Source of the DNA: Oligoflexaceae bacterium
GTDB lineage: Bacteria > Bdellovibrionota_B > Oligoflexia > Oligoflexales > Oligoflexaceae
DNA length: 14,250 nt
Direction of reading: 5' to 3'
Assembly: GCA_947474445.1 (NCBI GenBank)
Contig: CANJJY010000066.1
Span: 1-14,250 of the forward strand
The notes under the pieces were generated by a model. It did not search any database and was not told the origin of the DNA. It saw nothing but the letters and a program-made list of their open reading frames with translations. Shown here piece by piece: positions 1-5,810 of this stretch. Positions within the stretch are counted from its first letter, which is position 1. Each line of letters begins with the position of its first letter. Made by a program: the position numbers and the translations under genes.

Positions 1-516
1 CCCGACATCGAGAAATCGTGCGCCCTTCTCGGGGTTTTCTTGTTCGAGCAGTCGAATCAGGGCCTGCGTGGTCGCATGCTGTCCCGATCCGAAGACGGTG
101 CCGCTGCGCAGCCTTAGGGTGATGCGTGCGCCAGTATCAGGGCTCTCGTCCTCTTCGCCTAGAATCACGAAGCGTTCGGTCAGCAGAAATTGAAAGGCTG
201 GCTCCCATGCTTCTTGCCACAGTTCATCAGCGATGCGGCGCTCGTTCATGCGGAGGCCAGGACCAAATGAGGAACTGAGCTCAGACTTCAGCGCAGCGAC
301 CCAAGCCTCATCGTAGCTATAGAGGACGAGGGGGAGACTGAGGCGCCCGTCACCATGGGCCGCGATCGTTTCGTCCGCGCTCTCAGCGTCGAGAAAATCA
401 CAGCTGGCTTCGACCACATCGGTGATGCCACGCGCATGCAGCCAAGTCAGGAGGCTCGCGCCGGCACCTGGCAGTTCCAGACTGAGCTCGATAATGCGCC
501 TCTTCTCCTGCACCAT
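1..516 (-). CDS. prmA: Ribosomal protein L11 methyltransferase PrmA, 5' part (C-terminal part outside window)
   Basis: The visible 172 codons encode the N-terminal half of PrmA, the SAM-dependent enzyme that methylates ribosomal protein L11 in the cytosol. The reading frame is open from the ATG at 516-514 to base 1. The family hallmark FGSGQHATTQALIRLLE lies near residue 150 and is followed by FLDVG, the start of the SAM-binding glycine motif (usually DVGxGSG), where the window cuts the gene. Upstream of it lies the usual N-terminal substrate-recognition domain, including the segment DELWQEAWEPAFQF. A GGAG Shine-Dalgarno sequence sits about 6 bases before the ATG. The gene is divergent from the DsbA-like gene across a 108-base gap. 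Catalytic motifs beyond motif I cannot be seen, so intactness is unknown. Confidence 0.92.
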   Translation of the reverse strand, partial: MVQEKRRIIELSLELPGAGASLLTWLHARGITDVVEASCDFLDAESADETIAAHGDGRLSLPLVLYSYDEAWVAALKSELSSSFGPGLRMNERRIADELWQEAWEPAFQFLLTERFVILGEEDESPDTGARITLRLRSGTVFGSGQHATTQALIRLLEQENPEKGARFLDVG

Positions 517-537
517 GCGGTCTCCGATTCTTTTCAG

Positions 538-567
538 TTCGCACAAATATCGCTTTTTGGTTATGAT
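538..567 (+). promoter_or_regulatory. Possible sigma-70-type promoter for the DsbA-like gene
   Basis: In the prmA/dsb divergent gap, TATGAT (562-567) resembles a -10 box. TTCGCA (538-543) is a weak -35 box with an 18-base spacer. The start codon at 625 lies about 57 bases downstream of the -10. This is pattern matching only; the -35 has two mismatches and the organism's promoter consensus is unknown. Confidence 0.3.
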
Positions 568-624
568 AAATGGCTGCTGGCGTCAACTCTGCAAGGCAGC
601 TGTATCCAAAGAAAGGCAATCTAT

Positions 625-1698
625 ATGAACTCTGGTCTGGTGGTTTCGGTTCTTATTGGAGGTTTGGGCATCGGAGGCGCAGTCGGCTATATGGCAGGCG
701 CCGCTACAAAAAAACCAGGTATGTCGGCTACGGCGGGCAGCACAGATAATACGGCTTGGTTTTCATTCGACGGCAAAACCTACGACACGGCGGCTCTCCC
801 CACGAGTCTACAGAGCACTCTGTACCAGGCCGAACTCGAATCCTTCAATCAAAAGCAAGCCGTAGTGCGTGAATTTGCCGTGCGCTTGGCGCTGGCGAAA
901 GATCAGCAAAAACTGACGACCCTAGACAAGTTGCCACCCCTCGAAGAGCTCTTGCCTCCTCCTGCCGTGACGGATGAAGAAGCCAAGCAATTCTTTGAAG
1001 CCAACAAAGATCGCGTTCCTCCCGGCACGACCTTCGAACAGCTGTCGGGCCGCATCAAAGAAATTCTCGGCAACGAGCGCCGCGCACAAGCTTTCAACTC
1101 CACGCTTGAAAAGCTCCAGAGCGAAGGCAAGTTCAAGATGATCGCTGCCGAACCAGCGTCGCCGATCGTCAACATCCCGACCGAAAAATTCCCGGCCCAA
1201 GGCAATCTCAAGTCGACCCATACCTTCGTCGAGATTTCCGATTATCTCTGTCCTCATTGCCAGCAGATGGCGCCTCAGATCAAAGATCTGACCACCAAAA
1301 TGGGCGACAAGATCAAATTCGTTCAGATCAACTTCTCTCTGCGTCCGACTCTGCTCAGCGGCGCTATCATCGAAGGCAGCTTCTGCGCGCAGCAGCAGAG
1401 CGTGGAAGGATTCTGGAAGTATCATGACGCTGCTTTCAGCAAGCCATGGGGCACTTTCGCTGATGCGTATGACGTTTCTAAAGTTAAGCCTATCGCCGAA
1501 GCCGCTGGCCTCGATGGCGCCAAGTTCGATGCTTGCATGGCGAGCAAAGAGCCTAAGGAATGGGCAGAGAAGACGCGTGAATTGGTCAATGGCCTAGGCG
1601 TCACCGGCACGCCTACCTTTTATCTCGACAACAAGCGCATCAATCTTCGCAATCCTGCGGAATTGGAAACTCTTATCAAGAGTCAGATCGCTGGATAA
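625..1698 (+). CDS. Membrane-anchored DsbA-like thioredoxin-fold protein
   Basis: The 357-residue protein is probably an envelope thiol-disulfide oxidoreductase facing the periplasm. Residues 1 to about 28 form a Gly-rich hydrophobic segment (LVVSVLIGGLGIGGAVGYM), which is an uncleaved anchor or signal sequence. Residues about 60-190 are charged and helical, with the stretch VTDEEAKQFFEANKDRVPPG resembling the N-terminal/linker part of SurA- and PpiC-like chaperones. The thioredoxin domain follows: EISDYLCPHCQQMAP contains the CPHC redox site (C209, C212), as in E. coli DsbA. GVTGTPTFYL supplies the cis-proline (P330) near the C-terminus. The open frame extends upstream to 355, but that part overlaps prmA on the other strand. 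The ATG at 625 has an AAAGG site before it and begins exactly at the anchor, so I chose it. A strong terminator follows, so the gene is probably monocistronic. Whether it acts as oxidase or isomerase is unknown; I see no DsbB or DsbD partner here. Confidence 0.86.
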   Translation: MNSGLVVSVLIGGLGIGGAVGYMAGAATKKPGMSATAGSTDNTAWFSFDGKTYDTAALPTSLQSTLYQAELESFNQKQAVVREFAVRLALAKDQQKLTTLDKLPPLEELLPPPAVTDEEAKQFFEANKDRVPPGTTFEQLSGRIKEILGNERRAQAFNSTLEKLQSEGKFKMIAAEPASPIVNIPTEKFPAQGNLKSTHTFVEISDYLCPHCQQMAPQIKDLTTKMGDKIKFVQINFSLRPTLLSGAIIEGSFCAQQQSVEGFWKYHDAAFSKPWGTFADAYDVSKVKPIAEAAGLDGAKFDACMASKEPKEWAEKTRELVNGLGVTGTPTFYLDNKRINLRNPAELETLIKSQIAG

Positions 1699-1723
1699 GC
1701 TTTCTGATCATTGGTGAACAAAA

Positions 1724-1759
1724 GCTCCTTTCTCGGCTGAGAAAGGGGCCTTTTTTTTT
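1724..1759 (+). terminator. Intrinsic terminator of the DsbA-like gene
   Basis: An 11-base-pair stem (1724-1734 with 1739-1749, one G-U pair) built on CCTTTCTC / GAGAAAGG closes a GGCT tetraloop. Nine T residues follow at 1751-1759. It lies 25 bases after the stop codon at 1698. This is a textbook rho-independent terminator on the plus strand. Confidence 0.88.
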
Positions 1760-1775
1760 GACATCTGTGGCCCTT

Positions 1776-1825
1776 CCTTTCTGATCGATCGAAAGAATTG
1801 CGCGCGCCTCGCGAGGGCTTCTTTC
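1776..1825. repeat. Nested inverted repeats in the dsb/YGWHR intergenic gap
   Basis: Just after the terminator there is a cluster of dyads. GATCGATC (1783-1790) is palindromic and flanked by TTTC and GAAA. GAAAGAA (1791-1797) pairs with TTCTTTC (1819-1825). Between those arms lies the perfect palindrome CCTCGCGAGG (1807-1816). The stretch continues with GC-rich alternating GCGCGC and ends abruptly at an AT-rich segment near 1860. No T tract follows on the plus strand. Its role is unknown; a processed RNA structure or a remnant of a repeat element are both possible. Confidence 0.45.
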
Positions 1826-1950
1826 AAAAACGCTCTCCCGGGCGTGCGCGCGCTGCTTTAATCACACCTACAAACATATGTTATTATTGACAAATACAGA
1901 TATTCTAAAAGTTTTCTCGCGGCTGACGATGGGATTGATACTTGGGAAGG

Positions 1951-1967
1951 CACCCACAGAATGGGTG
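1951..1967 (+). promoter_or_regulatory. Small hairpin upstream of the first YGWHR gene
   Basis: The perfect 6-base arms CACCCA / TGGGTG enclose the loop CAGAA. The hairpin lies 41 bases before the GTG start at 2009, so it could be part of the 5' leader or an operator. A TTGACA at 1887-1892 is a good -35 match, but no convincing -10 box follows at normal spacing, so no promoter is called. Confidence 0.28.
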
Positions 1968-2008
1968 AGCTATTCCGCTTAGAGTCTGATAGTGAGAAAG
2001 GATGCACC

Positions 2009-2899
2009 GTGAGAGTTCTCAACAGTATATTAGCGACGCTGGCCTTGACGGCTAGCACTTGGGCCCTCAGCTTAACAGCGATTCCGAGGCAGCATGTCCT
2101 CAACTTGCCCATGCGTTCGGACAAGGCCCTCAGTGGTTCCGCGTTTCTCAAAAAAATAGAGAATTATTCCCCAGCCAAACGCGAAAATGCGATCGTGCGA
2201 GAAATTCTTCGCGGCAACGTGCCAGCCTTCATGCGGCAGCTCGCGCCCGTCGAGACCAGGATGGCCAGCGGCCCCTACAAGGGCCAGATCGTTCGCTTCT
2301 GGACCCTTCCTGACTATCTAGCCGTCGGCTCCGATCAGGATTACATCCGCGTGCCTCTCAATCTTTACAGCATCGAAAAACTTTCGGCCAAACTCGATCT
2401 GAGTCTGCCGACGCGCAAGATGGTCGATGAGATCTACGAGGCTGCCACAGTCAAACTCAAACCGCTGCCGGTTCCCGTCTCCGCAGCCGTCGCGTCGACC
2501 GGCAACATCATCAAGCATCACAGCATGGTGCAGAACCAGCTGACCGCTTTGAATGCGGCCCGTCCCGGCATCATCGTCGCGGGCCACAAGAAAGATGTCG
2601 TGCAGAGTCGCCGCTTGGCGAAAAGACCTCATTCGATCGCCATCTACGGCTGGCATCGCCTCAACGCCAAGCCCATCCAGCCTCTCTCGACCGTTCACAG
2701 TGCTGACTATGCCGACTACAGTCACGGCATTCGCTTGGTTTCTAATGAGATGCAGATAGGCGGACAAAACGTCGACCTGCGCGATGTCTTGAGTCAACGG
2801 GGAATGGCGAGCGTCGTCAGCGACGAAGGCACAGTCCCCCAGCATAACTACATCGCCGCGACTCTGGCTTCGCGTCAGACCTTGGCTTCGCATCCTTGA
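2009..2899 (+). CDS. Secreted protein of the unassigned YGWHR family, paralogue 1
   Basis: I do not recognise a named family or function. The 296-residue protein begins with a signal peptide (MRVLNSILATLALTAS, then TWALS), so it should be exported by Sec. The GTG at 2009 was chosen over the upstream in-frame ATG at 1961 because GAAAGGA precedes it by 6 bases and the signal peptide starts there. The body has an LPDYLAVGSDQDYIRVP segment and, in the C-terminal half, AGHKKDVV (H193), YGWHR (H216), a further His in STVHS (H230) and YADYSHGIRLV (D236, H239). These same residues occur with identical spacing in the lipoprotein encoded at 7881-8774, which is the paralogue. The His/Asp set suggests a metal site or hydrolase centre, but that is inference. 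It stands alone between a terminator and a hairpin. Confidence 0.85.
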   Translation: MRVLNSILATLALTASTWALSLTAIPRQHVLNLPMRSDKALSGSAFLKKIENYSPAKRENAIVREILRGNVPAFMRQLAPVETRMASGPYKGQIVRFWTLPDYLAVGSDQDYIRVPLNLYSIEKLSAKLDLSLPTRKMVDEIYEAATVKLKPLPVPVSAAVASTGNIIKHHSMVQNQLTALNAARPGIIVAGHKKDVVQSRRLAKRPHSIAIYGWHRLNAKPIQPLSTVHSADYADYSHGIRLVSNEMQIGGQNVDLRDVLSQRGMASVVSDEGTVPQHNYIAATLASRQTLASHP

Positions 2900-2937
2900 T
2901 CGACAGAGAAAAATAGAGAATTTTTGATAACACATGA

Positions 2938-2962
2938 GTCCGGAGTTCTTCTAACTCCGGAC
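2938..2962. terminator. Strong hairpin after YGWHR paralogue 1, without a T tract
   Basis: A perfect 10-base-pair stem, GTCCGGAGTT (2938-2947) with AACTCCGGAC (2953-2962), encloses a CTTCT loop 38 bases after the stop codon. Neither strand continues into a run of T. It is placed like a terminator or 3' stabiliser, but it is not a standard intrinsic terminator. Confidence 0.45.
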
Positions 2963-3069
2963 CCTAAAATAAACAAATGCCGCCAGCCTTTAATCAAAAT
3001 AGACTGAGCAACTCGAATCAGTATCCCATATCTATTTCGCGAAAAATAACAAACAAAGCCAATCAAATT

Positions 3070-3088
3070 AGTTCGCCAGAAGCGAACT
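3070..3088. promoter_or_regulatory. Perfect dyad, possible operator
   Basis: AGTTCGC-CAGAA-GCGAACT is a 19-base perfect dyad with 7-base arms in an AT-rich region. It lies 69 bases before the small lipopeptide start at 3158. Its size and position suit a dimeric repressor site. GTTC/GAAC arms are also seen in some LexA-type operators, but I cannot assign a regulator. It could instead be a small RNA hairpin. Confidence 0.33.
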
Positions 3089-3157
3089 TATCATAATCGT
3101 GGTAACATTAATTTAGCCCCACAAATTCACCCCAAGAATTAAAAATACGGAGATTGA

Positions 3158-3238
3158 ATGCATAGAAATATCGCGATTTTACATATATTTCTTATGCTTT
3201 TTGCATGCAAGACAACTTCAGAACCATCCTACTGTTAA
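3158..3238 (+). CDS. Possible 26-residue lipopeptide
   Basis: A very short frame encodes a 26-residue peptide that is almost all lipoprotein signal. It has a basic start (MHRN), a hydrophobic core (IAILHIFLMLF) and a lipobox LFAC with Cys17. The predicted mature part is only about ten residues (CKTTSEPSYC) and ends in a second Cys. ACGGAG lies 5 bases before the ATG at 3158-3160, a better ribosome site than that of the next gene. Small lipoproteins of this size include entericidins and bacteriocin-release (lysis) proteins, but no sequence match is claimed. It could also be the decayed start of a larger lipoprotein gene: the next frame, 56 bases on, begins with another lipoprotein-like signal. 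Such a short frame could also arise by chance. Confidence 0.45.
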   Translation: MHRNIAILHIFLMLFACKTTSEPSYC

Positions 3239-3294
3239 ACCTTTTTTGCGCCGATAAGTGAAGACTTTATAGACGCAGAAATACGGGCATCACA

Positions 3295-3657
3295 ATGGTA
3301 AATTTTCAGAAAGTACTTTTTACTTCGGCTTTACTGGTGTCGACTTGTTCCTCTGAAAGGGAGCCAAGGTCAAACAGCGTGATCAGTGAAAAAGAAGATT
3401 GCACCGCTCCTTACAAACCCGTACCACTGTCACTTTTTGGAGATGACTCTTATACTTTATCTCCTCAACCGCCCGACCAAAATGTTTGGAATATCTGTGA
3501 AAACCTAGACGATGAGGAACGAGTCATTCTTAAAAATCTTTGTCGGGTCATTGAGAACCACCTGCATCAATCGGGACCTGTTAAAGATTTAGTCTATGAT
3601 ACGGTTTGGACTCAAAAGGCAGCCAATCTTCTCGCCTACAAGCTCAACTGTCCCTAA
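3295..3657 (+). CDS. Small Cys-containing putative lipoprotein, unknown function
   Basis: The 120-residue product is not recognised. It starts with a short hydrophobic signal (VLFTSALLVSTC), and Cys18 lies in a lipobox-like VSTC, although Thr at -1 is unusual. The mature part carries four further cysteines, in EDCTA, NICEN, NLCRV and the C-terminal LNCP. This would allow two disulfides in an exported protein. The ATG at 3295 is the only usable start, because an in-frame TGA lies a short way upstream and no alternative start codon falls between. The Shine-Dalgarno site is weak. Base composition is clearly more AT-rich than in the flanking genes, as in the whole 2900-3780 stretch, which suggests an accessory or acquired segment. 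It may form a unit with the lipopeptide at 3158, and it ends before a bidirectional terminator. Confidence 0.6.
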   Translation: MVNFQKVLFTSALLVSTCSSEREPRSNSVISEKEDCTAPYKPVPLSLFGDDSYTLSPQPPDQNVWNICENLDDEERVILKNLCRVIENHLHQSGPVKDLVYDTVWTQKAANLLAYKLNCP

Positions 3658-3726
3658 GCTGGAATGAACCAAAAATTTTGGGTCATTTGAGGGGTTTGAA
3701 AAGGGAAAATGAAGACAAAGTCACAA

Positions 3727-3760
3727 AAAAGGCTGGAAAATTAATTTTTTCCAGCCTTTT
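3727..3760. terminator. Bidirectional intrinsic terminator between convergent genes
   Basis: A perfect 14-base-pair stem, AAAAGGCTGGAAAA (3727-3740) with TTTTCCAGCCTTTT (3747-3760), encloses the loop TTAATT. The plus strand leaves a TTTT end, and the minus strand leaves a run of six T. It can end both the 120-residue lipoprotein transcript and the slyD operon transcribed from the other side. Confidence 0.88.
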
Positions 3761-3780
3761 CATATAACTTCAAAACCAGA

Positions 3781-4263
3781 TCAGTGGTTGTGCCCACCAA
3801 GACCATGGACATGGCCGTGATTGAGTTCTTCCGACGTCGCGCCGCGAACTTCCACAACCTTCACATCGAAGTTGAGGATCTTGCCAGCCAAAGGATGGTT
3901 GGCATCGACAGTCACTTCTTTGTCGGTCAACTTCACAACAGTGACGACCATCATATCTTCATCCGTCTGCGCTTGCAGCTGCATGCCGACGCGCAGATCT
4001 TTGATACCGGAAAACTGCGCGCGGGGAACGATTTCAATCAAGCTATCGTCGCGTTCGCCGTAACCATCTTCTGGCTTCACGCGCACCACGAAGGCGTCGC
4101 CTTTTTGCTTGCCCACGAAAGCCTTCTCTAGCCCAGGAATAATGTTACCCATTCCCAATATGAAAGCCAGAGGCTCCTGACCGGCGGAGGTATCGATCAT
4201 GTTACCCTCGTCGTCCTTGACGGTATAATCCATTAAAACCACTGAGTTTTGAGCTGCGATCAT
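3781..4263 (-). CDS. slyD: SlyD-type FKBP peptidyl-prolyl cis-trans isomerase
   Basis: The 160-residue cytosolic prolyl isomerase and chaperone is of the SlyD subfamily. The N-terminal FKBP half has VVLMDYTVKDDEGNMIDTS and the flap/active-site stretch FILGMGNIIPGLEKAFVG. The insert-in-flap (chaperone) domain follows, with the typical DGYGERDD start, and then the FKBP strand HPLAGKILNFDVKVVEVR. The last 12 residues hold five His (HGHVHGLGGHNH), a short version of the nickel/zinc-binding tail of E. coli SlyD. The ATG at 4263 is preceded by AAGGAC. The open frame runs further upstream into the UbiA gene, but that part is not related to FKBP. The gene is 50 bases after the HAD-UbiA gene and probably its operon partner, and it ends 20 bases before a terminator. 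Confidence 0.92.
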   Translation of the reverse strand: MIAAQNSVVLMDYTVKDDEGNMIDTSAGQEPLAFILGMGNIIPGLEKAFVGKQKGDAFVVRVKPEDGYGERDDSLIEIVPRAQFSGIKDLRVGMQLQAQTDEDMMVVTVVKLTDKEVTVDANHPLAGKILNFDVKVVEVRGATSEELNHGHVHGLGGHNH

Positions 4264-4313
4264 ATTTAGTCCTTGGTGCTGGAAAATCCAAAATTGCACC
4301 CTAACACACAAGA

Positions 4314-5783
4314 CTAAAAGGCGAAAGGGAGAAAGATCACGCCGCGCGCGAAGAGCCAAAGCATACCTGTCAGAAGAGCAAGCAGATAACTCGTCCGATC
4401 TTTCAGAGCAAAGACGAGAGGGTCCGTATGCATCTGCCCTCGATAGGCTTTCAGCCACATACGGCTCACCCAATAGAGGAGAATGGGACACATAGCCCAC
4501 AGCACCTGAGGATAGATTAAGTGACCATTCACTTTGGGATCGTTGATATAGAGCGCGAGGACCAAGACCGAAAGATAGGCATTGGCCACGCCGACGGCCA
4601 CGAGCAGGGGAAGATCCGTGACGGTATAGCCCCGACGCGAATTCTTTTTTTCTCGATTTTGTTCCATCAGGATGAGTTCTGAGCAGCGTTTGAGCAGAGC
4701 CAAGGAGAGGAAAAAGAAGAGAGCGAAGGTCAAAAACCATTCGCTGATCATCGTGCCCGTCGCCACGCCACCGGCGAGGACGCGCCAGGTATAAAGCACC
4801 GCCAGCACGATAATATCGGCCATGACGATCTGCTTGAGACGCAGGGAATAAAGACAAGTCATCGTAAAATAACCGAGGACAATAGCCAGATATCCGGGCG
4901 AGAGCCACGCGCCTATGCTGAGTCCGGCTGTGAGCAAGACAGGGATCAATCCTACGCCCGTCGCGATCGAGAGCGTGCCGGCGGCAAAGGGACGTTTGCG
5001 ATTGTCGGGATGCCGACGATCCGCTTCGATATCGAGCAGATCGTTGAGGATATAGACCGAGGACGCAATGAAAGAAAAGGACAGAAAGGCGAGCCCATCG
5101 CGCGCCCAATGCACAGGATTCAGCAAGTGATCCGACAGGAGAGTCGGCAGAAAGATAAGAAAATTCTTGGCCCATTGATGGATCCGCAGCGCCTTGGCGA
5201 AGACTTTGAGCCGCGGCGTGTTATCGCTAAAACTCTTGGTGAGCGGCGCTAATCGTTCGGCCGCTTGAATCAACTGCTTATCACTGCTGACGACCCAGGC
5301 CGAGGCCGCCCGCTTCCATACCTGCAGGTCGACGCGACTGTTGCCGACGTAATCAAAACCCTGTTCCCCAAAGCGATCGACGAGTCGCTGCGCTTTGGCT
5401 TCGCCGGTGAGATTATAGGTTTCATCCGAGCCGATCACTTCCTGAAAGAGCTCGAGATGATTGGCGACTTTACGCGCAAAACCCTGCTGGGCGCCCGTCG
5501 CCAGAACCAGAACGCGTCCGCGCCTTTGTTCCGCGCGCAAAAGTTCGATCAGATCCTGACGGTAAGGCAGTCGTTCGATATCGATCTCGGCCCGCTCGTA
5601 GACTTGATGTTTAAAATAGGCTTTTCCCCGACTCAACCACAGAGGCAGACGGAAGATATCGAAGAAGTTCCGGCGCAAGACCGCACAGACCGCTTCCTGG
5701 AGAGAATCGGAATGAAGAAGCGTGCCGTCCAAGTCTACGCAGAGGGCTTTTTTTGCTTCGATTGTCGACGTCTGTACCGGCAT
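4314..5783 (-). CDS. HAD phosphatase-UbiA prenyltransferase fusion, DPPR-synthase-like
   Basis: The 489-residue two-domain protein starts with a cytosolic HAD domain (residues about 10-190). Its nucleophile motif is DLDGT (D17, D19), motif II is VLATGAQQ, and the last motif reads GNSRVDLQVW where GDSxxD is usual. From about 205 it is a polytopic UbiA-family membrane protein. LRIHQWAKNFLIFLP and YILNDLLDIEADRRHPDNRK (N247, D248, D251, D255) match the first Asp-rich motif, which binds Mg-diphosphate. The start RxxQWxKN and the HPxxRxRP pattern resemble decaprenyl-phosphate phosphoribosyltransferase (Rv3806c). HAD-UbiA fusions are a known architecture. The likely role is transfer of a phosphosugar between PRPP-like and polyprenyl-phosphate substrates, with the HAD domain removing a phosphate; the exact substrate is unknown. 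An in-frame GTG at 5801 is an alternative start; the ATG at 5783 has AAAGG before it. The gene follows the NAGPA-like gene by 27 bases. Confidence 0.86.
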   Translation of the reverse strand: MPVQTSTIEAKKALCVDLDGTLLHSDSLQEAVCAVLRRNFFDIFRLPLWLSRGKAYFKHQVYERAEIDIERLPYRQDLIELLRAEQRRGRVLVLATGAQQGFARKVANHLELFQEVIGSDETYNLTGEAKAQRLVDRFGEQGFDYVGNSRVDLQVWKRAASAWVVSSDKQLIQAAERLAPLTKSFSDNTPRLKVFAKALRIHQWAKNFLIFLPTLLSDHLLNPVHWARDGLAFLSFSFIASSVYILNDLLDIEADRRHPDNRKRPFAAGTLSIATGVGLIPVLLTAGLSIGAWLSPGYLAIVLGYFTMTCLYSLRLKQIVMADIIVLAVLYTWRVLAGGVATGTMISEWFLTFALFFFLSLALLKRCSELILMEQNREKKNSRRGYTVTDLPLLVAVGVANAYLSVLVLALYINDPKVNGHLIYPQVLWAMCPILLYWVSRMWLKAYRGQMHTDPLVFALKDRTSYLLALLTGMLWLFARGVIFLPFAF

Positions 5784-5810
5784 CGTATCTACCTTTTCCA
5801 CGCTGTTCCC

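Noticed and set aside
355..624. Upstream extension of the DsbA-like frame by 90 codons
   Set aside because: It overlaps the prmA coding region on the opposite strand, shows no domain, and the ATG at 625 has a ribosome site and starts at the membrane anchor.
922..1425. 167-residue minus-strand frame opposite the DsbA-like gene
   Set aside because: It is antisense to the conserved CPHC domain, with no support of its own.
1887..1910. TTGACA as a full promoter for YGWHR paralogue 1
   Set aside because: The -35 match is perfect but no acceptable -10 box lies 16-18 bases downstream.
2318..2935. 205-residue minus-strand frame opposite YGWHR paralogue 1
   Set aside because: It is the antisense shadow of a conserved gene; the plus-strand frame has a paralogue and a signal peptide.
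4264..5175. Long open frame upstream of slyD on the minus strand
   Set aside because: It is an off-frame shadow of the HAD-UbiA gene; the translation is low-complexity Arg/Ser-rich and unrelated to FKBP, and slyD has its own ATG with AAGGAC.
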